A stretch of DNA of 64,000 nt from Manis javanica (GCF_040802235.1 NC_133158.1:35902001-35966000); one strand, 5' to 3'. Shown: positions 10,853-20,919, counted from the first letter of the stretch. The notes: generated by a model not told the origin, from the letters alone. Numbers and translations are program-made.

Positions 10853-11635
10853 ATGCCAGCTCAGCAAACTATCTCTATTTCCATGAAAAGGCAAAATTTC
10901 AGGCAGGCCAAGATAACAGAGACAACACCTGAGAAGGAGACAGACCTAACCAATCTTCCTGAAAAAGAATTCAAAATAAAAATCATAAACATGCTGACGG
11001 AGATGCAGAGAAATATACAAGGGCTAAGGGATGAAGTCTGGAGGCAGATTACAGATGTACGGAAGGAGATTACAGAAGTGAAACAATCTCTGGAAGGATT
11101 TATAAGCAGAATGGATACGATGCAAGAGGCCATTGATGGAATAGAAACCAGACAACAGGAATGCATAGAAACTGACACAGAGAGAGATAAAAGGATCTCC
11201 AGGAATGAAACAATATTAAGAGAACTGTGTGACCAATCCAAAAGGAACAATATAAACATTATAGGGGTACCAGAAGAAGAAGAGAGAGAGAGAAAAAAAG
11301 GGACAGAAACTGTCTTTGAAGAAATAATTGCAGAAAACTTCCCCAAACTGGGGGAGGAAATAATCGAACAGACCACAGAAATACACAGAACTCCCAACAG
11401 AAAGGACCCAAGGAGGACAACACCAAGACACATAATAATTAAAATGGCAAGGATCAAGGACAAGGAAAGAGTTTTAAAGGCAGCTAGAGAGAAAAAGTTC
11501 ACCTATAAAGGAAAACCCACCAGGCTATCATCAGACTTCTCAACAGAAACCTTACAGACCAGAAGAGAATGGCATGATATATTTAATGCAATGAAGCAGA
11601 AGGGCCTTGAACCAAGGATACTGTATCCAGCATGA
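10853..11635 (+). pseudogene. L1 ORF1 (RNA-binding chaperone), truncated by a stop
   Basis: Encodes 260 codons of L1 ORF1p, the trimeric RNA-binding protein that packages L1 RNA. The likely native start is the internal Met at 10883 (MKRQNFRQAK). A coiled-coil-like heptad part (about residues 40-100) is followed by the conserved RRM region with the L1 signature NINIIGVPEEEE and the C-terminal domain with PRHIIIKMARIKDKERVL. The frame stops with TGA at 11633-11635 directly after ILYPA, where the family continues. Recognisable C-terminal sequence goes on in the same frame to about 11700, so this is a nonsense mutation. Confidence 0.88.
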
Positions 11636-12033
11636 TTATCATTTAAACATGAAGGAGGGATTAAACAATTTCCAGATAAGCAAAAGCTGAGGGAGTCTGC
11701 CTCCCACAAACCACCTCTACAGGGTATTTTAGAGGGACTGTTCTAGATGGGAGCACTCCTAGGACTAAACAGATGTCCCCAGAGAAAATAAAATCACAGC
11801 AAAGAAAGGAGACCAAACAAATACTAACTAAAGGCAAAAAATAAAATCGACTACTCACTAAAAGCAGTTAAAGGAAACACAAAAGAGCAGAGAATAAAAC
11901 AACCAACATATAAAGAATGGAGGAGGAGGAATAAGAAGGGAGAGAAGAAAAGAAGCTCCAGATAATATATATAACAGCTCAATAAGCGAGCTAAGTTAGG
12001 TGGTAAGATACTAAAGAGGCTAAACTTGAACCT

Positions 12034-12522
12034 TTGGTAACCACGAATCTAAAGCCTGCAATGGCAATAAGTATATATCTCTCAATAGTCACCCTAAGTG
12101 TAAATGGACTGAATGCACCAATCAAAAGACATAGAGTCACTGAATGGATAAAAAAGCAAGACCCATCTATATGCTGCTTACAAGAAATTCACCTCAAACC
12201 CAAAGACATGCACAGACTAAAAGTCAAGGGATGGAAAAACATATTTCAGGCAAACAACAGAGAGAAGAAAGGAGGGGTTGCAGTACTAGTATCAGACAAC
12301 ATAGACTTCAAAACAAAGAAAGTAACAAGAGATAAAGAAGGACATTACATAATGATAAAGGGCTCAGTCCAACAAGAGGATATAACCATTCTAAATATAT
12401 ATGCACACAACACAGGAGCACCAGCATATGTGAAACAAATACTAACAGAACTAAAGGGGGAAATAGAATGCAATGCATTCATTTTTAGGAGACTTCAACA
12501 TGCCACTCACCCCAAAGGATAG
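12034..12522 (+). pseudogene. L1 ORF2 endonuclease domain, N-terminal piece
   Basis: Start of ORF2: the APE-type endonuclease that nicks target DNA for target-primed reverse transcription. Visible signatures are VNGLNAPIKRHR (metal-site Asn), CCLQEIHLK (catalytic Glu) and NIYAHN. The frame shifts near 12470 before the GDFN motif, and the last 16 or so codons are out of frame. Confidence 0.85.
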
Positions 12523-12988
12523 ATTCACTGGGCAGAAAATAAGTAAGGACATGGAGGCACTGAACAACACACTAGAAGAGATGGACCTAATAGACATCTA
12601 TAGAACTCTACACCCAAAAGCAACAGGATATATATTCTTCTCAAGGGCACATGGAACATTCTCCAGAATAGACCACATACTAGCTCACAAAAAGAGCCTC
12701 AGTAAATTACAAAAGATTGAAATTCTACCAACCAACTTTTCAGACCACAAAGGTATAAAACTAGAAATAAATTCTACAAAGAAAACAAAAAGACTCACAA
12801 ACACATGGAGGCTTAACAACATGCTCCTAAATAATCAATGGATCAATGAACAAATTAAAATAGAGATCAAGGAATATATGGAAACAAACGAGAACAACAA
12901 CACAAAGCCCCAACTTCTGTGGGATGCAGTGACAGCATTCTTAAGAGGAAAGTATATAGCGATTCAGGCACACTTAAAGAAGGAATAA
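12473..12988 (+). pseudogene. L1 ORF2 endonuclease, second piece
   Basis: Continues ORF2 in the next frame. It has the GDFNMPLT motif, SRIDHILAHK and the SDHKGIKLEI motif with the catalytic Asp-His pair, then the linker to the reverse transcriptase. It ends with a stop in the linker at 12986-12988. Confidence 0.85.
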
Positions 12989-12997
12989 CAATCCCAA

Positions 12998-13399
12998 ATG
13001 AATAGTCTAACATCACAATTATCGAAACTGGAAAAAGAAGAACAAATGAGGCCTAAAGTCAGCAGAAGGAGGGACATAATAAAGATCAGAGAAGAAATAA
13101 ACAAAATTGAGAAGAATAAAACAATACAAAAAATCAATGAAACCAAGAGCTGGTTCTTTGAGAAAATAAACAAAATAGATAAGCCTCTAGCCAAACTTAT
13201 TAAGAGAAAAGGAGAATCAACACACATCAATAGAATCAGAAATGAGAATGGAAAAATCACAACAGACTCCACAGAAATACAAAGAATTATTAAAGACTAC
13301 TATGAAAACCTATATGCTAACAAGCTGGAATACCTAGAAGAAATGGACAACTTCCTAGAAAAATACAACCTTCCAAGACTGACCAAGGAAGAAACATAA
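12998..13399 (+). pseudogene. L1 ORF2 linker before reverse transcriptase
   Basis: Charged helical region with [18 protein letters not shown] and a following [18 protein letters not shown] segment, the part of ORF2 between endonuclease and reverse transcriptase. A TAA at 13397-13399 ends it. Recognisable sequence continues to about 13465, where a frameshift disrupts the conserved region before the catalytic palm. Confidence 0.85.
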
Positions 13400-13499
13400 A
13401 AGTTAAACAAACCAATTACAAGCAAAGAAATTGAATCAGTAATCAAAAAACTACCCAAGACAAAACCCCGGGCCAGACGGATTTACCTCGGAATTTTAT

Positions 13500-14210
13500 C
13501 AGACATACGGAGAAGACATAATACCGATTCTCCTTAAAGTTTTCCAAAAAATAGAAGAGGAGGGAATACTCCCAAACTCATTCTATGAAGCCAACATCAC
13601 CCTAATACCAAAACCAGGCAAAGACCCCACCAAAAAAGAAAATTACAGACCAATATCCCTGATGAATGTAGATGCAAAAATACTCAATAAAATATTAGCA
13701 AACCAAATTCAAAAATATATCACAAGGATCATACATCACGACCAAGTGGAATTCATCCCAGGGATGCAAAGATGGTACAACATTTGAAAATCCATCGACA
13801 TCATCCACCACATCAACAAAAAGGACAAAAACCACATGATCATCTCCATAGATGCTGAAAAAGCATTTGACAAAATTCAACATCCATTCATAATAAAAAC
13901 TCTCAGCAAAATGGGTATAGAGGGCAAGTACCTCAACATAAAAAAGCCCATATATGATAAACCCACAGCCAACATCATACTGAACAGCGAGAAGCTGAAA
14001 GCATTTCCTCTGAGATCAGGAACAAGACAGGAATGCCCACTCTCCCCACTGTTATTTAACATAGTACTGGAGGTCCTAGCCATGGCAATCAGACAAAACA
14101 AAGAAATACAAGGAATCCAGATGGGTAAAGAAGAAGTTAAATTGTCACTATTTGCAGATGACATGATATTGTACATAAAAACCCTAAAGACTCCACTCCA
14201 AAACTATTAG
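13500..14210 (+). pseudogene. L1 ORF2 reverse transcriptase core
   Basis: The palm and fingers of L1 reverse transcriptase: a [20 protein letters not shown] region, an in-frame stop near 13786, then open from 13836 with [16 protein letters not shown], a variant [16 protein letters not shown], and the catalytic FADD box at 14151-14162. A frameshift near 14200 ends the piece. Confidence 0.88.
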
Positions 14211-14265
14211 AACTGATATCAGAATACAGCAAAGTTGCAGGTTACAAAATTAAACACAGAAATCT

Positions 14266-14871
14266 GTGGCTTTCCTATACACTAACAATGAACCAATAGA
14301 AAGAGAAATGAGGAAAACAACTCCATTCACAATTGCATCAAAAAGAATAAAATACCTAGGAACAAACCTAACCAAAGAAGTGAAAGACCTATACCCTGAA
14401 AACTACAAGACACTCTTAAGAGAAATTAAAGGGGACACTAACAAATGGAAACTCATCCCATGCTCATGGCTAGGAAGAATTAATATCGTCAAAATGGCCA
14501 TCCTGCCCAAAGCAATATACAGATTTGATGCAATCCCTATCAAATTACCAACAGCATTCTTCAATGAACTGGAGCAAATAGCTCAAAAATTCATATGGAA
14601 ACACCAAAGACCCCAAATAGCCAAAGCAATCCTGAGAAAGAAGAATAAAGTGGGGGGGATCTCACTCCCCAACTTCAAGCTCTACTACAAAGCCACAGTA
14701 ATCAAGACAATTTGGTACTGGCACAAGAACAGAGCCACAGACCAGTGGAACAGATTAGAGATGGCAGACATTAACCCAAACATATATGGTCAATTAATAT
14801 ACAATAAAGGAGCCATGGACATACAATGGGGAAATGACAGTCTCTTCAACAGATGTCAGATAAAGGCTTGA
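14266..14871 (+). pseudogene. L1 ORF2 thumb and C-terminal part, cut by internal deletion
   Basis: Encodes the region after the palm ([49 protein letters not shown]) up to WGNDSLFNR. The normal continuation, seen in the copies at 4360-4700 and antisense around 47850-48170, is missing. The text jumps at about 14848 to a later ORF2 segment. Confidence 0.88.
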
Positions 14872-14879
14872 CATCCAAA

Positions 14880-15570
14880 TATATATAAAGAGCTCACCCA
14901 CCTCAACAAACAAAAACCAAGGATTACAATTAAAAAATGGGCAGAGGAACTGAACAGACAGTTCTCCAAAAAAGAAATACAGATGGCCAACAGACACATG
15001 AAAAGATGCTCCACATCGCTAATTATCAGAGAAATGCAAATTAAAACCACAATGAGGTATCACCTCACACCAGTAAGGATGGCTAACATCCAAAAGACAA
15101 ACAGCAACAAATGTTGGCGAGGTTGTGGAGAAAGGGGAACCTTTTTACACTGCTGGTGGGAATGTAAATTAGTTCAACCATTGTGAAAAGCAGTATGGAG
15201 GTTCCTCAAAATGCTCAAAATAGACTTACCATTTGACCCAGGAATTCCACTCCTAGGAATTTACCCTAAGAATGCAGCACTCCAGTTTGAAAAAGACAGA
15301 TGCATCCCTATGTTTATCACTGCACTATTTACAATAGCCAAGAATTGGAAGCAACCTAAATGTCCATCAGTAGATGAATGGATAAAGAAGATGTGGTACA
15401 TATACACAATGGAATATTATGCAGCCATAAGAAAAAAACAGATCCTACCATTTGCAACAACATGGATGGAGCTGGAGGGTATTATGCTCAGTGAAATAAG
15501 CCAAGCGGAGAAGGACAAGTACCAAATGATTTCACTTATATGTGGAGTAGAAGAACAAAGGAAAAACTGA
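14880..15570 (+). pseudogene. L1 ORF2 C-terminal end, broken
   Basis: Two open pieces (14983-15186 and 15211-15570) carry the Cys-rich C-terminal segment ([19 protein letters not shown]) and the terminal region ending near EMAxx-type text ([21 protein letters not shown]). A TGA at 15184-15186 splits them. Confidence 0.85.
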
Positions 15571-15908
15571 AGGAACCAAACAGCAGCAGAATCACAGAAC
15601 CCAAGAATGGACTAACAGGTACCAAAGGGAAAGGGACTGGGGAGGATGGGTGGGTAGGGAGGGATAAGGTGGGGGAGAAGAAAGGGGGTATTATGATTAG
15701 CATGCATAATGTGGGGGTGGGAGAAAGGGGAGGGCTGTGCAACACAGAGAAGACAAGTAGTGATTCTACAACATTTTGCTATGCTGATAGACAGTGACTG
15801 TAATGGGGTTTGTCGGGGGGACTTGGTATAGGGGAGAGCCTAGTAAACATACTATTCTTCATGTAAGTGGAGATTAATGATAACAAAAAAAAAAGAGAGA
15901 AAGAAAAG
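15571..15908 (+). repeat. L1 3'UTR and A-rich tail
   Basis: Contains the polypurine G-run block (about 15640-15740) typical of L1 3'UTRs and ends in 'gataacaaaaaaaaaagagagaaagaaaag'. No AATAAA precedes the tail, so read-through to a downstream polyadenylation signal would be plausible. Confidence 0.85.
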
Positions 15909-16282
15909 GGGGATTACTCCCTGATAGGATAAAACTAACTGCAAATCAACGATTAATGCATGCTTTACATATCCTTAATTTTTATCTTTTAAAGGGTGTC
16001 AGATGATCAGCTATGGAAGTACATTTTTCTGATAATATTCCTTTCTTTTAAAAAAGAAAAGCAGTTCCTGTGCGGTGATCTCCAATAAGTTCTTCACAAT
16101 GGTATAAAGGTCATAGGAAAGTGTGGGCAAAGGGTTTGTTTGTGTTTATACAGAGGATCAAAGCCTAATTTGGCTACCAGAAAATGAATTAAGATATGAT
16201 ATGAAGAACTTCCAACATCAACATCCTCTGGAAGAGCCATACCAGAAGATGGTCATCAAAAAACTTCAACAAAAATCCTGGT

Positions 16283-16780
16283 GCTGTTGCAGTTGTAGCT
16301 GCACTCATCCCACCGGTTCCTGGACTTGCCATTGGAATGAAGAAGGAGGTATCTAAGCTGGCCTGTGCATACAGTAAAACAACAAATTTGACTGGATCTA
16401 TACTGTCGGAACTCAACCAAAAATTAGGAGAAGTGCAAGCTGCAGTGCTCCAAAATCGTGCGACTATGGACTATCTACTGGTAAAAGAACATATGGGATG
16501 TGAACAGTCCCCAGGAATGTGTTATTTTAATTTGTCTGATTTTTCCCAAACTACTCAAATTCAGTTAGACAATATCCATCATATCATTGATAAGTTTTCA
16601 CAAATGCCTAGAGTACCTAACCGGTTTTCTTGGTTTCACTGGATATGGCTGGTAATTGTAGGTCTGCTTTTGTTATGTAGCTGTATTCCTATTATGTTAA
16701 TGTGTGCATGCAATTTAATTAGTAGTTTAAAACCTATACATGCTTATGTTACTCTACAAGAAGATATGTCAAAGAAATAA
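16283..16780 (+). pseudogene. Endogenous retrovirus env transmembrane (TM) subunit remnant
   Basis: The frame ending at the TAA at 16778-16780 is open from about 16283 and encodes a retroviral Env TM subunit, the membrane-anchored fusion part of the glycoprotein. A hydrophobic fusion-peptide-like stretch precedes the first Met (16337). After it come a heptad-rich helix, an immunosuppressive-domain-like LQNRATMDYLL (residues 38-48 from that Met), a CX6C pair (C55, C62) followed by Tyr, a membrane-proximal WFHWIW, a hydrophobic anchor at about residues 101-128 and a short cytoplasmic tail. The SU part upstream is degraded and in another frame at 16123-16356. The type is gamma/alpharetrovirus-like; the exact family is not assigned. 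Confidence 0.8.
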
Positions 16781-17367
16781 TCAATCTTCCCATGTTTTCT
16801 TCTGTCTGCTACTTCTATATCTTTTCTTCTTCCTTCCTAATTACAATGCTTAAGTAGAATTCGTGCCTCATATCGAAAATTACCGAGTATCATAATTCTT
16901 CAAAGTGGTAAAGATACCTCAAGACAAATGCTGGGCATAAGGGTCACAGGGCATAAATCTGCAAGGAAGTAAAAAGCTAACCTTTTCAAACAATATTGCT
17001 TCTCTCTCACTTACCAACTTTACATCTCCCTGTATGGCCCCGGAAGATGACTGGTTAGCCAGAGACGGGTAAGATTCCTCAAAGGAGGAACAACCTAAGA
17101 CAGGCACAGTCGTAGGGGGGCCATCAGGTGAGAAACTGGGGATCAACAGAGGTGAGGCTTAGAACCTCACCCCCCCTGTTTTGAGAGAAATCTTCTGCAT
17201 CTGTGGATGTTTTGTTGCCCTTGTCTAGCTTGGATTAATACTTAGTCTATAGGCACAGACCTGATCATCTACATTTGCCCTCTTACAGCACTAAATTATG
17301 TTTTCTACCTTGATCTTGCATCTACCTACCACTTCAGCATTTTATTAAAAATAATAATAATAATAAT

Positions 17368-17651
17368 AAGGGAGAAATGTGGGATTCACATATAAATCAA
17401 GTATAAAAAGTAATCATATCTGACTTGATTGTTTATATTTCATGATGCGTGATCAAAACCAAAAGTTTCTGTGATATGACTGCCCTTGCACTGTTCACCA
17501 TGTAAGAACTTGTTCGTTATGCTTCAGAAGATTGGAGACTGTTGAGAATTAGGCTTGGGGTTGATTAATGATTGTGCATTGAGTCCCCTATACAGAATTT
17601 TATTGTTGTTAACAACCATTTGATCAATAAATATGAGAGATGCCCTCTCAA
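17368..17651 (+). repeat. Polypurine tract and partial 3' LTR with poly(A)
   Basis: AAGGGAGAAA followed by TG has the form of a retroviral polypurine tract next to an LTR 5' end. A TATA-like tataaaaag is at 17402-17410, AATAAA at 17626-17631 and an A run at 17650-17657. U5 is lacking, as in a transcript-derived copy. The U3/R border is uncertain. Confidence 0.65.
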
Positions 17652-17670
17652 AAAAAATACATATATACAA
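17652..17670 (+). repeat. Right target-site duplication of compound insertion
   Basis: Matches 18 of 19 bases of 10044-10062. Its position after the retroviral poly(A) makes the whole 10063-17651 block appear as one insertion or a nested pair. Confidence 0.75.
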
Positions 17671-18000
17671 AGATGTCTATTGCAGAACTGTAGCAGAAAA
17701 AAACTGGAAACTTACATGTCCTCCAATAAGGGGTAGGATAAATTAGAGACACAACAGAATTTTTTATAGGTGTTTAAAACAGAACAGCAAAGTAAAAACA
17801 AGATAATTAAAACATCACATTTTTTTAAAGTTGTAAAATGGAATGTGTAGGATCTCATTCTCTTAAATAATTTATATAAGTAGTTATAAACAAAATCTAT
17901 GAATACTTAAGTATTAAAGGAAAAAACACTGAACCTAGAATTTTATATCCAAAGATAGGTCCTTCAAAGGTATCACTGTGATAAAATACTGTCAGGCATG
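17671..18000 (+). repeat. Ancient L1/HAL1-type 3' fragment
   Basis: Starts 'gatgtctattgcagaactgtagcag...ctggaaacttacatgtcctccaataaggggtagg', the usual opening of very old L1-like 3' ends. The rest decays into AT-rich sequence. Confidence 0.5.
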
Positions 18001-18219
18001 CAAGGTCTCAAAGTTTTGTTGCACAGAGATCCATTTTGTAAATGCGTTTGGAGGAAATGCCAGAGTAAGAAAAATAAGTCTGGGAGATGTTGCAAAAGAT
18101 AGGCGTGTTAAAGGTGATCAAGGAAACACCAACTTTCTCTTGGTATTTCCAGATGTCTTTTTCCTGGTTCTTTTGCTTGATATTGTGAAAATCAATAAAG
18201 GGAAACCTCACTAAAGTGG

Positions 18220-18610
18220 CAACAGAAGGGGAAAGTGTACCACACTGTGTCAATTACAGACCCCACAGAGGAATCCTCAACAGGAAGGAATCATCAATGA
18301 CAGGCCCCAACAGGGGAAGATGGACATTGCATCGCCTACAAGAAACTGCCTCTTCCTGCAGCTCAGCCCGGGAGAAGCCCGTCCCCACCTGAACACTTCT
18401 CTCCAATGGACTTTCACTCAGAACAACCCCTCCCAACTTCCTCCTCCTCCATTAAAATAACATTCCTCTCCTTCCTTCGCTCCACTTGCCTATGGTTTTG
18501 CCATAGCTTGCTTGTCCTGAGCTGCAATGCTCCGCTATGCCTAAATAAATCCACTGTAGGTAAAATAACTGTTTTGTTTTCGAAGGTTAACAATATCAAT
18601 AGACTCAATG
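18220..18610 (+). repeat. Possible old solitary LTR
   Basis: A block with a pyrimidine-rich tract, a 'cattaaaataacattcctctcc' stretch, an AATAAA-type signal (aataaatcc near 18543) and a T/G-rich end. The layout fits an ERV-type LTR; the family is not identified. Confidence 0.35.
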
Positions 18611-18829
18611 TTAAAAGGCATCTTTATGGATAGAGGCACTCACACATAATGACAAAAAGTTCACTTTACCAAGTAAAAAACATGGTATACACCTAACCAA
18701 ATAGCCTCCAAAATATGAGACAACAATCAACAGAACTTTAAGGAGAAGCTGAATTTAATCAGTAGGGGGAAAAGTCCAAGATCCACACACACTTTAAGAA
18801 AAAAAAGGTGTGTCAAAAAGTGGAGCACT

Positions 18830-19130
18830 TTTCTCTGCCCCTAATCTTGGGGTTCAACTCTGTGTCTTGCATTGGCCAATAAAACATTTGCAGGTGGGAG
18901 ATGCCTGGGCTTTCACTCTTGTGTCTTTGCTTTTCCATAAGAACGTGTCCAGGAGAAGGCTGAGAGACACGTGGAGCAGAGCAGTCACTGCAGGGAGCTC
19001 AGCCTGGATCTGCTGAATTGCTCACCCAGGAGAACAAAGAATTTCTGCATCATACCACTGAACTGGGGACTTGCTTGGGTTTGTCACACAGCATTTTTGC
19101 AGCAATGACTAATCAATATAACTTTACACT
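18830..19130 (+). repeat. MLT1-like LTR
   Basis: Has 'gccaataaaacatttgcaggtg', mid text on sorting and discharge of the MLT1 type, and the ending 'ccactgaactggggac...cagcatttttgcagcaatgactaatca', typical of MaLR/MLT1 LTR 3' ends. Confidence 0.5.
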
Positions 19131-19492
19131 CAGATTGTGATTCAGTACATCTGAGAATCTGTATTTAAGCAAGGAATTAGGTGATGCACAAACAGCTTAC
19201 AGGAACCAATGCTTTAACCTCTGCATCATACTTTCATCTGCAACAAGCAGAGAAAACATCACCTGCTTCTTAGGTTGTTGAGAGGATTAACTATGTGAAC
19301 CCCACACAACCACTCACTTGCCTGGCCCACAGTGGGCCCCCCTACAGTTGCAGTTTCTTTCCTGACCTGTGTTCCTGGCACTGGCCACCCCACTTGGGGA
19401 GCGAGCAGGAGTATAGGTCCCCTAAACAGCTAGGAGAAGGTCAAGTGCAACCCCTTTTGGCAGAGGGTGCTGAATTCTGCTCTAGCACTTAC

Positions 19493-19788
19493 CAACATTC
19501 ACTGGGAAGGCCAGCGAGATGGTGAATTCGCAGGGGACGACATGCGGTGGGTCAGAGTTGAAGGTGCTGGCAGGCCCTGAGGACCCTATGCTGCTGCACT
19601 GGTGGTCGGATTCGGACTCCTGGGCCCCGGCCCCAGCCTTCAGGCACTCCTCCACTTCGCACTCACTGCCAGACTGGTGACTGGTGCCCATGGAGGCCCT
19701 GGGCCCCACGCTCCCCCTGTCCTCACCCTCCCACTCCCAGGCGTCCAGCGACATGCTGCTGAGCAACCACCAGGCTGGGCACTCCTGG
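19493..19788 (-). CDS. CFAP92: CFAP92 first recognised coding exon
   Basis: A 296-bp minus-strand exon: acceptor tttccttccag (AG at 19790-19789) and strong donor g|gtaagtg (gt at 19492-19491). The likely start codon is at 19754-19752 (MSLDAWEWEGEDRG...). The frame is also open upstream of it, so the preceding 34 bases are taken as 5'UTR. The start choice rests on my memory that KIAA1257 begins MSLxAWEWE. The 87 residues are acidic and Ser-rich (SECEVEECLKA, AQESESD) and end VPCEFTISLAFPVNV, phase 1, which joins GHKGKYTSL in exon 8801-8991. About 10.5 kb of intron, mostly the compound L1-ERV insertion, separates the two. An upstream non-coding exon should lie in the CpG island at 20.3-20.6 kb. 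Confidence 0.85.
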
Positions 19789-20339
19789 CTGGAAGGAAAT
19801 GAAGGCACTGCTGTCACCACCCACTGCTCCCAGGAGGTAAGCCCGACCTCTTTCAGACTGACCCACCCTTTTCCTCCCCTCTTCTTGCTCCAGGTTGAAT
19901 GGCCAAGGCCTTGGACACTGCCTGGCACAGCAGGCACTCGATAATGAACCACAGAGAATGGTGGCTGGCAGTAATCATGATAATGAGCAACCCTAGCTTC
20001 TCCAATTAGAGTCTGCCCCCACCCAGCCTCAGCGGCTCCTCCTTGCACAATCAGAAGTCAGCTGGGTGTTTCTGGAGTGTCTGCTCCAGGTGAGTGACAT
20101 TTCCCAGGAACCACAAAGAGGGTGGGGTGGGGGGAATCCCCCCGTGCTTCTGCTCAGGGAGGCCCCAGGCGGTGCTATGCCAAAGCACAGTATGCCAGTC
20201 GGGCACAGGCAAACCAGGCCAGGGGGCAGCATGTGCCAGAAGCTAGCGAGCTCAAGGAGAGTGAGAACCCCCGAGGCAAGACACGAATACACACTGTGTG
20301 CTGGGCTCGGGGCACCAGCTCAGGGTTCAGGGAGGAGGA

Positions 20340-20640
20340 ACCCAGGCTAACACTAAGAAGGGACGCCGGGCGAGCCGCGAACCTGCGGTACCTGCAAGCC
20401 AAGGACGCTGGGCAGCATGCCGGACTCAAACGGTGGCGCCAGTCAACTCGCACACCCGCTGGGCCAGGAGGCTGCAAGGACGCGGTCTGTTCACGGTCGC
20501 AGGGAGGCCCGAAGGACCCCGCCGAGCAACTGCGTTTATCAGTTGCTAGGAGACGGGCGTGGCACTGCCCCGGGGCGGGGCTTCTCTGGGGGGCGGGGGT
20601 TTCCCTCCTCGGCCGCGGTGCCAGCCCAGGTGCACACACA
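20340..20640 (-). promoter_or_regulatory. CFAP92: CpG island, probable CFAP92 promoter
   Basis: A CpG-dense 300-bp stretch (many cg dinucleotides, GC boxes gggcgggg at about 20572-20600) about 0.6 kb upstream of the first recognised CFAP92 coding exon. It contains an X-box-like site at 20542-20554. Open frames on both strands here are GC-rich shadows. Transcription start and first exon donor were not resolved. Confidence 0.65.
20542..20554 (-). promoter_or_regulatory. RFX X-box-like motif
   Basis: On the minus strand the bases read GTCTCCTAGCAAC. Compared with the X-box consensus GTNRCC-N(0-3)-RGYAAC this matches 11 of 12 defined positions with a one-base spacer. RFX factors bind X-boxes in promoters of ciliary genes, which fits CFAP92. 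Confidence 0.6.
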
Positions 20641-20919
20641 AGATCTGGCAAATAGGTGTAGCCAAGTAGGGAAACCAGTTGCCCGCATTCAGCCACTCAT
20701 TCATTCAATCTTTAAGGAATTCCTGCCCCGAACGTGAGCACCTGTTATACACCTTACCTACAGTCCAGGGGGCGGAGTGCTGGCTCCCCCTATAGCTCCA
20801 CCGGCCCCCATCTCCCATTCTTTGATGAAGGCAAAGGTTGCAGGGGGTTCTGCAAACTCTGATCACCCCACCCCACCCCCAGACCTCTTCCGTACAGACT
20901 CCTCTTCTGTGGCTGATGT

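Larger units (their letters stand above)
10063..15908 (+). mobile_element. Nearly full-length L1, coding-defective
   Basis: Starts with a GC-rich 5'UTR opening 'gaggggcggagccaagatggc', typical of full-length mammalian L1 5' ends. It contains ORF1 (10853-11635 plus a broken tail), ORF2 in pieces (12034 to about 15570), a 3'UTR with G-rich runs (15640-15740) and an A-rich tail 15884-15908. ORF1 has a premature stop and ORF2 has several frameshifts, stops and a deletion at about 14848, so it cannot move autonomously. It lies in CFAP92 intron sequence, antisense to that gene. The subfamily is shared with the copies at 4025-5746 and 46815-48469. Confidence 0.92.
15909..17651 (+). mobile_element. 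Retrocopied 3' end of an endogenous retrovirus RNA (env TM - LTR - poly(A))
   Basis: Directly 3' of the L1 A-tail lies a segment with a retroviral env transmembrane region, a long 3' untranslated stretch, a polypurine tract (17368-17377), an LTR-like start with TG at 17378, an AATAAA at 17626-17631 and then a poly(A) run at 17650-17657. There is no U5 and no downstream LTR end, so the copy ends where a polyadenylated transcript would. The right TSD follows at once. This is a processed retrocopy, not a provirus. The 5' part (gag, pol, SU) is absent. Confidence 0.75.

Noticed and set aside
10861..11502. 213-codon minus-strand open frame
   Set aside because: Antisense shadow of L1 ORF1.
16123..16356. 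Separate 76-codon gene before the env TM frame
   Set aside because: It is degraded env sequence in a different frame of the same retroviral remnant, partly translated out of frame.
20122..20737. Several overlapping open frames of 80-177 codons
   Set aside because: They overlap in all frames within a CpG island and show no protein similarity or splice pattern.
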